Assembly: GCF_020966755.1 (NCBI RefSeq)
Contig: NZ_JAJKFT010000010.1
Location: 124,001-188,000 of the forward strand
Origin: Blastopirellula sediminis
GTDB taxonomy: Bacteria; Planctomycetota; Planctomycetia; Pirellulales; Pirellulaceae
Length of the DNA stretch: 64,000 nucleotides
Reading direction: 5' to 3'
Shown here: positions 27,717 through 36,147 of the stretch, piece by piece
How the letters are laid out: each line of letters begins with the position of its first letter
Numbering within the stretch: position 1 is the first letter of the stretch
Notes under the pieces: model-generated
The model's database searches: none
The model's input: the letters and a program-made list of their open reading frames with translations, nothing else
What the model was told of the DNA's origin: nothing
Program-made: the position numbers and the translations under genes

Positions 27717-29377
27717 TTCTCGGCAGAAATCTCGCCAACGGCATCCGCACTCTCTTCGTTGGATTCCACCCGCTCTGGCGCCCAGATGAGCGGCAAGATG
27801 GCGATCGTCAAAATCACCGTTTGCCCAATTACCGCGGCCGCGATCCTCTTCTTGTCGTCCGGCCCTGCACCCAAAAAGTGCCTGGTCGCCAACTCGTAGA
27901 GCGCGTTGTTGAACGAAGCTAACAGCAGCGCCGCCGGGACGGTCGCAAACAGGGCAAGGCGGCGCAGACGCAGGTCCGGCGAATCGAACGCGAACATCGG
28001 TAAAATCGCGCCGAATACTGAAAGCAAAACCATTCGCGGATAGATCGATTGCCAAAACTCTTGGATCGCAACCAGGCTTCCCAGCAACAAGATCACGACC
28101 AAAAACCCGAGCAAGAACCGCATCCGATAGCGAAAGTCGGTCATCGGCTCCCGCCTTACGACCGAACGGACGCCATGATGCACCATCGCCATTAAAACAA
28201 ACTGAAAAACGGCCAACCGCATCCAGTACCACATCGCGTCCCTATTCCCGCTTGAGCTGACCATATAGCCAACCGCTAGTGAATAAAGGATCGCGATGGC
28301 GATGCTGCCGAAAACCCGTAGCCAGTCTTCCCCGGCGTCGGTCGTCGCGACAATCGCCAGCAGGCCAACGGTCGCCAACGCCAGACTCTCGACGAGGGGA
28401 ACATAGTCGTATTGCCCTCGATCGAACGGATCTGTCAGCAGCAATAGCGCGAAGGTTGCGACCATTGGTAGAGCGATCGCAATCGCATACCGCCAGTTTT
28501 GCGACTTGCGGGCAGCAGCGCTGCTTCCGCCGCCAAACAGCAGCGGGCCCAGCCCGATTGTCGTCAGCGCGAACTGGATCACCAGGCAAAAATTCCAATC
28601 CCAGGTCGTCGTTCCGACTCGGCCCGACGTCGCCCACTCCAGCGCAATCTGGCACAGAAATCCAATCCCCAGCGTCGCCGCCACGCCAACCAGCACAACC
28701 AGCCAGCGAATCCGTCGCGAGCGCCAACACGCGGCCAGGGACGGCGCCAGACCAGCCAAGGCCCCTCCACCGCAAAGAATGAGAAAGATGATCGCGCCGT
28801 GGGTGACCGTCTCATAGCTGGTCCACCGCATCCTGACGAACAAGGGCCTGGCTCCGGCCGACAGTAGCGCTACCCCAGAGACGATCATCATTAGCGTCAG
28901 CAGCGAGAAGTGCGACCGCGGCTCGGTGGCGTCGCGGCGAATCAGCGAAAAGGAAAGCCGCACCGTCCCGGACAAAACGGCGGCCAGCGTCGCTTGCAGC
29001 AACAGCGACACGAAGATGTACGTCATTTCAAACGTAAAGGCGGCGGTCTCGATGTAGGCGCCAAAGCAAAAGAAAATCACGGACGTCGCCATCGCGATCG
29101 CAGCAAAACCGCACGTTCGCTTCCAAGATATCCCCGGCATCGCCAAGACGATCCCTGCAAAATTGGCCAACGAACTGATCGCGGCGAACGTCATCACCAG
29201 CCGATCGAGTCCCTCGAAATGCAGCCCCACCGAACTGACGCAAACCAGACCAATCGCCAGCGTCTGTAGAAAAATGCCCCAACATAACTTGGAGGTGATC
29301 GCCGCCGCGCGCGGATCCAGTTCGGCCGCATGCGCGGCTGGCTCCATCTCGTCGGCGGCTAGTTCGGCACTGGTCAT
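27713..29377 (-). CDS. Polytopic membrane protein, function unknown
   Basis: 554 residues with an Ala/Glu-rich N-terminus, then many hydrophobic helices (I estimate about 14). It contains SHFSLLTLMMIVSGVALLSA near residue 150, a variant of the FSLxTLLxxV motif seen in many planctomycete membrane proteins. I choose ATG 29375-29377, which overlaps the stop of the upstream gene as ATGA. The frame is open further but into that gene. Its stop overlaps the convergent FIST gene by four bases. It and its upstream neighbour resemble each other around the FSLLTL helix, suggesting ancient duplication. No catalytic motif is visible. Confidence 0.68.
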   Translation of the reverse strand: MTSAELAADEMEPAAHAAELDPRAAAITSKLCWGIFLQTLAIGLVCVSSVGLHFEGLDRLVMTFAAISSLANFAGIVLAMPGISWKRTCGFAAIAMATSVIFFCFGAYIETAAFTFEMTYIFVSLLLQATLAAVLSGTVRLSFSLIRRDATEPRSHFSLLTLMMIVSGVALLSAGARPLFVRMRWTSYETVTHGAIIFLILCGGGALAGLAPSLAACWRSRRIRWLVVLVGVAATLGIGFLCQIALEWATSGRVGTTTWDWNFCLVIQFALTTIGLGPLLFGGGSSAAARKSQNWRYAIAIALPMVATFALLLLTDPFDRGQYDYVPLVESLALATVGLLAIVATTDAGEDWLRVFGSIAIAILYSLAVGYMVSSSGNRDAMWYWMRLAVFQFVLMAMVHHGVRSVVRREPMTDFRYRMRFLLGFLVVILLLGSLVAIQEFWQSIYPRMVLLSVFGAILPMFAFDSPDLRLRRLALFATVPAALLLASFNNALYELATRHFLGAGPDDKKRIAAAVIGQTVILTIAILPLIWAPERVESNEESADAVGEISAEN

Positions 29378-30264
29378 GGCTCTTGTTGTAACACGTCGAC
29401 CACCTGCGGAGGCGATTTTTGTTGCGGAATCGGCTTGCCGGGCGCAAGGAGGATCGGCAACAAGCTCAACGCAATGCTCACCTCTTGAACCCCGACAAAA
29501 AAAGCCGCCTCGTAATGGCTCATCACCCTCTCGTCTGGAAACAACATGCTGTGGAGCCAGAGAATGCCGAGCGTATACAAAATCGCTTGCGGCAGGCCGA
29601 TGACCAACAGCAACACGCGATACCCGGTTCGCTGCGGTACGAACGCTTGTATCGGTCCAATCGCGGCCGTCGCGTTCATTAGCGCTACGGTGAAAAAGCT
29701 CGAGACGCGACTGTCGGCCCAATCGTCCCAACCGACGTCGAGCGCTGACGCGATCGCTCTCACCACCCCCATCCCGACGCAAACGGCGGTGACGATCAGG
29801 ATCAGCGTCAACAAGGAAAAGTGACGCGATTTTGGGGCGCGTAAGTCAAACAATTGCGTCACCACCGCACTCAGCACGGCGACCACCGTGTATTGCAACG
29901 CAATGAGGAGCAGCCAGAGATGGAATTCGCTCGAATCGTAGCTATCCCAAAAATAGAGGGTGATGACCGAGGTGACGAGCAACATCGCCAGACTCACCGG
30001 CAAACGAATCGTTAATGAGAGGAGCGGGAGTGAGACCAGAGTCCCCAGCAGACTGATCGCCGCGAAGGAACCGGCATAGATCATCAAGATCGCGATGATC
30101 ATTCCTGGTTGGCCGAACCAGGCGATCAAAAAGAGCAGCCCCCAGATCGCCGCCATCACGACGATCGAAAGGAGAAATCGCCACGACGCGACGTGAGCCG
30201 CGTACGGTGCCGGCGTTCTTTGATCAACCTCGGCTGATTCGTTTGCCTCGATTTGGCCTGACAC
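29374..30264 (-). CDS. Polytopic membrane protein, function unknown
   Basis: 296 residues with about eight hydrophobic helices. It has RHFSLLTLILIVTAVCVGMG near residue 155, the counterpart of the motif in its downstream neighbour. The frame opens at 30354 with an ATG that lies inside the second NrdR box, which is unlikely to be the start. I prefer the GTG at 30262-30264 (then SGQIEANESAE), which has GGGGGA just upstream. The C-terminal tail is Pro/Gln-rich. Its ATGA overlap with the next gene implies co-translation. It is divergent from nrdJ, and the shared 110-base gap holds two NrdR boxes. Confidence 0.62.
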   Translation of the reverse strand: MSGQIEANESAEVDQRTPAPYAAHVASWRFLLSIVVMAAIWGLLFLIAWFGQPGMIIAILMIYAGSFAAISLLGTLVSLPLLSLTIRLPVSLAMLLVTSVITLYFWDSYDSSEFHLWLLLIALQYTVVAVLSAVVTQLFDLRAPKSRHFSLLTLILIVTAVCVGMGVVRAIASALDVGWDDWADSRVSSFFTVALMNATAAIGPIQAFVPQRTGYRVLLLVIGLPQAILYTLGILWLHSMLFPDERVMSHYEAAFFVGVQEVSIALSLLPILLAPGKPIPQQKSPPQVVDVLQQEP

Positions 30265-30314
30265 GATTCCCCCGCTTACCCAAACCGTCGAAATCCCGCC
30301 AACTCGAGCCCAAA

Positions 30315-30361
30315 AGCACCATATATTGTGTTGCACGATCCAGAATAGCACCATATATTGA
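30315..30361 (+). promoter_or_regulatory. Two NrdR boxes in front of nrdJ
   Basis: The 14-base sequence AGCACCATATATTG occurs identically at 30315-30328 and 30347-30360. Start-to-start distance is 32 bases, about three helical turns. It matches the NrdR consensus (roughly ACAC-ATATATTGTGT), and paired boxes at this spacing are the normal NrdR arrangement. NrdR represses ribonucleotide reductase genes when (d)ATP is high. The second box covers the likely -10. The first box continues into GTGT, the better match to the consensus. NrdR itself is not in the window. Confidence 0.88.
30331..30359 (+). promoter_or_regulatory. Probable nrdJ promoter overlapped by NrdR box
   Basis: TTGCAC (30331-30336) and TATATT (30354-30359) are separated by 17 bases. 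The -10 is inside the second NrdR box, so bound NrdR would block it. The -35 is only a moderate match. Confidence 0.5.
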
Positions 30362-30375
30362 ATGCGGAGCTACAA

Positions 30376-33300
30376 ATGATCCGCCAGTCTCAATCCCCAT
30401 CTCAACCGCCGGAACCGTCGATTCCTTCGCCGCTCAAAGTCTCTCCGTCCTTCTGCCCCAGCGATGTTGCGACCCCGTACGACGCGTTTGCGTGGAGTCG
30501 CCGCGACGCGGTCATTCAGTCGTCAGACGGCGAGCCGATCTTTGAGCAGTCAGGCGTCGAGTTTCCCGAGCACTGGAGCCAGACGGCCGTTAACATTGTC
30601 GCCAGTAAATACTTCTTTGGCGAGCAAAGAACGGCCGCGCGGGAAAATAGTCTGCGCCAATTGGTCGATCGAGTCGTCCGCACCATCACCGACTGGGGCG
30701 TCGCCGACGGCTATTTGAGTCCTGAGGGGGGCGAGATTTTCTATCGCGATCTGGCGTGGCTTTGCCTCGACCAGGCGGCGGCGTTCAACTCGCCAGTTTG
30801 GTTCAACGTCGGTCTGCACGACGCCTATGGCGTCACCAGCGATCGCTCGGTCTGGCGGTGGAATCCGTCCGCAGGAAAAGCGACCTGCGATGCTGACGCC
30901 TATGTCTATCCGCAAGCGTCGGCCTGTTTCATCCAAGGGGTGCAGGACGACATGCAGTCGATCATGTCGCTGGCCGCCTCCGAGGCACTGCTGTTCAAAT
31001 ATGGCAGCGGTTCGGGAACCGACCTGTCAACGCTTCGGTCGCGACGTGAGGTCCTCTCCGGCGGCGGCAAGCCGTCGGGGCCGCTGTCGTTCATGCGGGT
31101 CTACGACCAAGTCGCCGGCGTCGTCAAATCAGGCGGCAAGACGCGCCGCGCCGCGAAGATGCAATCGCTGAAAGTCGAACATCCCGACATCCTCGACTTC
31201 ATCCAGTGCAAAGCGAAGGAAGAGGCGAAGGCCCAAATCCTGATCGAGCACGGGGGCTACGACGCCGACTTTAACGGCGAAGCGTACAACTCGGTCCTAT
31301 TCCAGAACGCCAATCTTTCGGTCCGGGTCAGCGATCCGTTCATGGAAGCGGTTGAGCAGAATCTGCCCTGGAAGACCCACTGGATCACGAAGCCGGAAAT
31401 CGAAGGCCCAACCTATTCGGCTCGCGAACTGCTGAAGCAGATGGCCGAGTCGGCCTGGCAATGCGGCGACCCTGGCGTCCAGTACGACACGACGATCAAC
31501 CGTTGGCACACTTGTCCGCAGTCAGGCCGAATCAACGCGAGCAATCCCTGCTCCGAGTACATGTTCCTCGACGACTCGGCCTGCAATCTGGCGAGCCTGA
31601 ACCTAATCCGATTTCGGGCCGCGGACGGGACATTCGACGCGCCACGATTCGCTGCCGCTTGTCGGCTGCTGCTACTCGCCCAGGAGATCCTGGTCGACCG
31701 TGCTGGTTACCCAACGGCGACCATCGCCGAGAATAGCCATCGCTTCCGCCCGCTCGGTTTGGGCTACACGAATCTTGGTTCGTTGCTGATGGCCAGCGGC
31801 TTGCCCTATGACAGCGACGAAGCTCGCGGGACGTGCGCGGCGATCACAGCGATCCTGCATGGCGCAGCGCTGCGCACCAGCAGCGAGATCGCCGCGGCGC
31901 ATGGCCCATTCGCCGGCTTTGCCGACAACCGCGACGCCATGTTGGCGGTGGTCGACGACCACGCGGCGGCTCTCGACAAGGTACAACATGCGCCCCCTGC
32001 CCTGCTGCAATACGCCAAGGCGCTCTGGAGCGAAGTGAAAACCGCGGGAGAGCGCGACGGCTACCGTAACGCTCAGGCGACGGTCCTGGCGCCAACTGGG
32101 ACGATCAGCTTTTTCATGGACTGCGACACGACCGGAATTGAGCCGGAACTGGCCCTGGTCAAAACGAAGCGACTCGCTGGCGGCGGAACGTTACTGTTGG
32201 TCAACCGAACGGTGAAACAAGGGCTGAAGGCGCTCGGATATGAGCCCAATCAGGTCGACGCAATCACCGAACACCTTCGCACAACCGGTTCGATGGAAAG
32301 CGCTCCTCACTTGCGCGAGAGCGACTTGCCGGCCTTCGATTGCGCGTTTCCGGCGAAGCCTGGCGGAAGGTCAATTCCGTGGCGCGCTCACATGGAAATG
32401 ATGGCCGCCGCGCAGCCGTTTTTGTCAGGCGCCATTTCCAAAACGGTCAATTTGCCCGAGGCTGCAACGCCGCAAGACATCGCCGACGCCTACCTATGGG
32501 GCTGGCGGCTGGGACTGAAATCACTGTCGATTTACCGCGACAATTCGAAGCGCAGCCAGCCTCTTTCCAGCGGCCCAGCCGATGCGTTTGCGCCCCATCG
32601 TCAAGAGCCAAGTCGTGAGCATTTGCCCGACACGCGGCGCTCGATCACGCACAAGTTCAACGTCGCCGGACATGAAGGTTATTTGACCGTCGGACTCTAT
32701 CCGGACGGTCGTCCCGGCGAGTTGTTTATCACGATGGCGAAAGAAGGAAGTACGATCGGCGGTTTGATCGATTGCTTTGGAATCGCCTGTTCGATCGCGC
32801 TGCAATACGGCGTTCCGCTCGATGTACTTTCGCGCAAATTCTCGCACGTTCGGTTCGAACCGATGGGCGTCACGTCAAGTAGAGAAACGCCAATTGCGGC
32901 AAGCGTTGTAGATTACATTTTCCAATGGCTAGCCAAACGATTTACGAACGGGTATGGTAACGACTTCGTAAAAACGAAGCTTGAAGACGCATCCGGAGTT
33001 GAAGTGGATGCGTCGCAAACGAAGCATGATTTGCAGCAGTGGTCCGACGCCGGGATGAACGTCGGTCAACATGGTCAGGGAAAGGCCGATAGGAGCGAAA
33101 TCGCGCCGGCTAGGGAGTTGCCGGCGTTTCACCCGAGGGCAAGGAACGCGGATGCCGACCCAGTGGATGGGACGAACACGGCGCCGCAAATTGACCAGGA
33201 TTCAGCCAAAACAATGGGGGGCGAACCGTGGCTCGTCAGTCGAACGGAAGTCGCATCGCGAACGACGTTCGGAAGACCCAGCGCGGAGTCGCCTTCAGAC

Positions 33301-33393
33301 GCTCCTATTTGTGATCGTTGCGGCAGTTTGACCGTTCCTTCGGGAACATGTTACGTCTGCCGTAACTGCGGGAATAGCTTGGGATGCTCGTAA
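30376..33393 (+). CDS. nrdJ: Adenosylcobalamin-dependent ribonucleoside-diphosphate reductase (class II)
   Basis: 1005 residues. The catalytic barrel has NPCSEYMFLDDSACNLASLN, with the active Cys/Glu loop, LAPTGTISFFMDCDTTGIEP near residue 580, and ACFIQGVQDDMQS with an early Cys. The C-terminus ends in a zinc ribbon, CDRCGSLTVPSGTCYVCRNC, preceded by ~90 low-complexity residues. It reduces ribonucleotides to deoxyribonucleotides without oxygen dependence, using coenzyme B12. The open frame begins at a TTG at 30358 inside the NrdR box; I choose ATG 30376, with GGAG six to seven bases before it. No other reductase is seen here. Confidence 0.94.
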   Translation: MIRQSQSPSQPPEPSIPSPLKVSPSFCPSDVATPYDAFAWSRRDAVIQSSDGEPIFEQSGVEFPEHWSQTAVNIVASKYFFGEQRTAARENSLRQLVDRVVRTITDWGVADGYLSPEGGEIFYRDLAWLCLDQAAAFNSPVWFNVGLHDAYGVTSDRSVWRWNPSAGKATCDADAYVYPQASACFIQGVQDDMQSIMSLAASEALLFKYGSGSGTDLSTLRSRREVLSGGGKPSGPLSFMRVYDQVAGVVKSGGKTRRAAKMQSLKVEHPDILDFIQCKAKEEAKAQILIEHGGYDADFNGEAYNSVLFQNANLSVRVSDPFMEAVEQNLPWKTHWITKPEIEGPTYSARELLKQMAESAWQCGDPGVQYDTTINRWHTCPQSGRINASNPCSEYMFLDDSACNLASLNLIRFRAADGTFDAPRFAAACRLLLLAQEILVDRAGYPTATIAENSHRFRPLGLGYTNLGSLLMASGLPYDSDEARGTCAAITAILHGAALRTSSEIAAAHGPFAGFADNRDAMLAVVDDHAAALDKVQHAPPALLQYAKALWSEVKTAGERDGYRNAQATVLAPTGTISFFMDCDTTGIEPELALVKTKRLAGGGTLLLVNRTVKQGLKALGYEPNQVDAITEHLRTTGSMESAPHLRESDLPAFDCAFPAKPGGRSIPWRAHMEMMAAAQPFLSGAISKTVNLPEAATPQDIADAYLWGWRLGLKSLSIYRDNSKRSQPLSSGPADAFAPHRQEPSREHLPDTRRSITHKFNVAGHEGYLTVGLYPDGRPGELFITMAKEGSTIGGLIDCFGIACSIALQYGVPLDVLSRKFSHVRFEPMGVTSSRETPIAASVVDYIFQWLAKRFTNGYGNDFVKTKLEDASGVEVDASQTKHDLQQWSDAGMNVGQHGQGKADRSEIAPARELPAFHPRARNADADPVDGTNTAPQIDQDSAKTMGGEPWLVSRTEVASRTTFGRPSAESPSDAPICDRCGSLTVPSGTCYVCRNCGNSLGCS

Positions 33394-33514
33394 TGGAATT
33401 GTGGGCGGACGTCCCGATCCAACAAGTTCGACAAGCGTGAATGAGAACGTACGCGTTTTTCGGTCCGATTCGGTAAGGGAAACGACGCCTCGAGCATTCC
33501 ACGCAAAAAATTAG

Positions 33515-33557
33515 CGGATGTCGCCGGAATGCAGTCCCGACGACATCCGTTTTTTTC
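33515..33557 (+). terminator. Rho-independent terminator of nrdJ
   Basis: CGGATGTCG (33515-33523) and CGACATCCG (33541-33549) pair perfectly over nine bases with a 17-nt loop, followed by T8. It lies 120 bases after the stop. Confidence 0.88.
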
Positions 33558-33673
33558 TGCGCTATTCTGTTTTACGGCGTGCCGGTTAGCGGCCGGTGAA
33601 GCGAGCGTGTGCTTTCGCAACATTTTCACGCTCGTTTGGGGATAACTTGTTGGTCGCGCGTCGATATTCGGCG

Positions 33674-34696
33674 CTAACCCGCGATGTCGTTCTCCAGCAC
33701 GATCCGATAGCGGGCTTTGCCAGCCTTCAAATGCGCTAGTGCGTCGTTGACTTTCGACAGCGGGAAAGTCTCGATCTGCGGTGCGATCTTGTGCCGCGCA
33801 CAAAACTCCAGCATCTTGGCGATCGTCGCCGGACTGCCGATCGGCGAACCGCCGATGGCCCGCTCGGCCATGATCAGCGACATCGCCGGAACCGGAATCG
33901 GCTCGAGCACCGCCCCCACCATCATCAGTTTCCCCTTGGGCCCCAGAGCGCTCAGGATCACCGGCCAATCAAGCGGCACGTTGACCGTCGAAAGGATGAA
34001 GTCGAGCGAGCCGGCCAGTTTCGCCATCGCGTCCGAATCGCGTGAATTGACGACATGGTGAGCTCCCAGCTTCATCGCTTCTTCCCGCTTCGACTCGCTC
34101 GAAGTGAACGCGGTCACTTCGCAGCCCCATTTGTTGGCGAACTGCAACGCCATATGACCGAGCCCGCCGATGCCGATGATCCCAATCCGATGCGTCGGCA
34201 GCACGCCATATTGCAGCATCGGATTGAAGACGGTCACGCCGCCGCAAAAGAGCGGGCCAACGTCGGCCGCATTAAGCGAATCGGGGAGCGGCACCGCAAA
34301 CTGCCAGTCGCAGCGAACCTTGTCGGCGAATCCGCCATGATGGCCGACGATCGTCGCCGACGAACTGGGGCACAGATTGTGATCCCCGCCCATGCATTGC
34401 GGGCAAGCCATGCAACTGCCTGACTGCCAACCGACTCCGACCCGCTGGCCGATTTGCAGTCCTTTTACCTGCGAGCCCATCTTCACGATCACGCCGGACG
34501 CTTCATGCCCCGGGACCAGCGGATAGGTCGACATGCCCCACTCATTGTCGATCATCGACCAGTCAGAGTGGCAAATGCCGCAGTGGGTTACTGCGACTTC
34601 CACCTGATTGTCGAGGAGCGGACCGGCATGATACTCGAACGGCTCCAGCGGAGCGCCGGCCGACGGCGCTGCGAACGCATGAACGACTTCATTCAT
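33674..34696 (-). CDS. Zinc-dependent alcohol dehydrogenase (cinnamyl/YahK-like)
   Basis: 340 residues, medium-chain dehydrogenase/reductase. The catalytic zinc site is shown by THCGICHSDW near residues 37-46 and PLVPGHEASG near 59-68. The structural zinc lobe CMACPQCMGGDHNLC is near 95-109, with four cysteines. The Rossmann motif is IGIIGIGGLGHMALQFA near 172-188. This pattern is typical of the cinnamyl-alcohol/aldehyde reductase branch, which usually prefers NADPH and reduces a broad range of aldehydes. It is downstream of the nrdJ terminator on the opposite strand and has no obvious partner. Confidence 0.9.
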   Translation of the reverse strand: MNEVVHAFAAPSAGAPLEPFEYHAGPLLDNQVEVAVTHCGICHSDWSMIDNEWGMSTYPLVPGHEASGVIVKMGSQVKGLQIGQRVGVGWQSGSCMACPQCMGGDHNLCPSSSATIVGHHGGFADKVRCDWQFAVPLPDSLNAADVGPLFCGGVTVFNPMLQYGVLPTHRIGIIGIGGLGHMALQFANKWGCEVTAFTSSESKREEAMKLGAHHVVNSRDSDAMAKLAGSLDFILSTVNVPLDWPVILSALGPKGKLMMVGAVLEPIPVPAMSLIMAERAIGGSPIGSPATIAKMLEFCARHKIAPQIETFPLSKVNDALAHLKAGKARYRIVLENDIAG

Positions 34697-34812
34697 GGCG
34701 AATTCCCTCCTGGTTGTAGAAATGCGAGATTCGCACAGGCGCAGCAGCCTGCGTCGCTGAATTATCTCACATCCGCAGCGAGAGCACTACAATCGAATTG
34801 CGTGAAGATTCG

Positions 34813-36147
34813 TTAGGCCAGCAGCGCTTCGATCGGCCCCGACGAATCGGCGAAGTGGGTCGCCGGCGACCCGATCGCTTGCAGCATCGTCAGCAGCAAA
34901 TTCGACATCGGATTATCGCGGGTTGATGCGATATGCTGCCCTTGCTTCAAGCGACCGCCCCCTTTCCCACCAACCAACAGCGGCAGATCGTGCGGGTTGT
35001 GGGAGTTTCCGTCGCGAAGCCCCGAACCGAACAGAATGACGCTGTTGTCGAGGACGTTGCCATCCCCTTCCGGCGTCGCTCGCAGCTTTTCGAGCAGATA
35101 GGCGTACTGCGCGACGTGCCACTTGGCGATCAGTTCATACTGGGCCAGATTCTCTTCTTTCCCTTGGTGGTGCGACAGCTCATGGTGCGATCCAGTGACC
35201 CCATCCAGGAACGCAAAGTTGATCGAGCTGACCGAGTTGCCGAACATGAATGTGGCGACGCGGGTAATGTCGGCCTCGAACGCCAAAGCGATCATATCGA
35301 GCATCAACCGGGTTCGCTCGGCGTGATCCTTCGGATCGCTGACCGGCGCGGTACGGCCTGAGAAATCGACTTTCGACTTCCAGGTGTTTTGCGACTTCGA
35401 TTCAACCATCTCCAGCCGCTTCTCGAGCGAACGGACCGATTCGAGATATTGATCGAGACGATGACGGTCGTTGTGCCCCAGTTTGTTTCGGAGCGAGTTC
35501 GCCTCGGCGCTAACGCGATCCAGCAGCGGACGGTTCGATCGCCCGTCCGACTTTCCGCTGGCGATCATCGTCATCCGATCGAACGCCAACCGGGGATTAA
35601 TCTCTTTGGCCAGCGGCTGCGTCGGGGTCCGCCACGAAACGTGGGCGCCGTAGACGCGGGTATAGCCGACCGTTCCGTCGACGCCTGAACTGACCGGCTC
35701 GGTCCCGAGTTCCATCGACGGCAGCGGCGTGTACTTGCCGAGCAGATCGGCGGCGACCTGATCGGCCGAGACCCCGCCGCTGTTCAGATTGACGCCGGTC
35801 GTTTTGGTGATCGTCGTACCAGTGAGCCAGGCGGCGTCTTTCACGTAGTGACCGTCGCCGGTGTTCGTCGCTTCGTGCCACAAGCCGGAGACGACCGAGA
35901 CGTCCTCTTTGATGCCAGCGAGCGGTTCTAGCTGTCGCGGCAGTGCATAACCGGTTCCGGTCTCAGCTGGCGTCCAAACTTCCTGACGCACGCCGTTCGG
36001 GAAGAAGAGAGCGGCGAAGCGTCGCGGCGCATCGCCGGCGTCCCCTGCGGCGAAGGCAGGGCTCATCGCTTCGAGCCAAGGAAGCGCCAAGGCGGCGGCG
36101 CCGGCGCCACGCAGAACAGTTCGACGAGTGATCTTGGGCGTCTTCAT
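34813..36147 (-). CDS. DUF1552 protein with Tat-type signal
   Basis: 444 residues. The N-terminus MKTPKITRRTVLRGAGAAAL carries a twin-arginine motif (TRRTVLR) before a hydrophobic segment ending AFAAG, so export by the Tat route in folded form is likely. The body begins RFAALFFPNGVRQEVW and contains VVSGLWHEATNTGDGHYVKD, LGHNDRHRLDQYLESVRSLE and ILFGSGLRDGNSHNPHDLP, all typical of DUF1552. Its ATG overlaps the upstream DUF1592 stop as ATGA. The two are found as a pair across planctomycetes and probably act together outside the cytoplasm; the function is not established. Confidence 0.88.
   Translation of the reverse strand: MKTPKITRRTVLRGAGAAALALPWLEAMSPAFAAGDAGDAPRRFAALFFPNGVRQEVWTPAETGTGYALPRQLEPLAGIKEDVSVVSGLWHEATNTGDGHYVKDAAWLTGTTITKTTGVNLNSGGVSADQVAADLLGKYTPLPSMELGTEPVSSGVDGTVGYTRVYGAHVSWRTPTQPLAKEINPRLAFDRMTMIASGKSDGRSNRPLLDRVSAEANSLRNKLGHNDRHRLDQYLESVRSLEKRLEMVESKSQNTWKSKVDFSGRTAPVSDPKDHAERTRLMLDMIALAFEADITRVATFMFGNSVSSINFAFLDGVTGSHHELSHHQGKEENLAQYELIAKWHVAQYAYLLEKLRATPEGDGNVLDNSVILFGSGLRDGNSHNPHDLPLLVGGKGGGRLKQGQHIASTRDNPMSNLLLTMLQAIGSPATHFADSSGPIEALLA

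Noticed and set aside
30308-30361. Short direct repeats as a possible CRISPR fragment
   Set aside because: Only two 14-base copies, matching the NrdR consensus at the expected spacing in front of a reductase gene.
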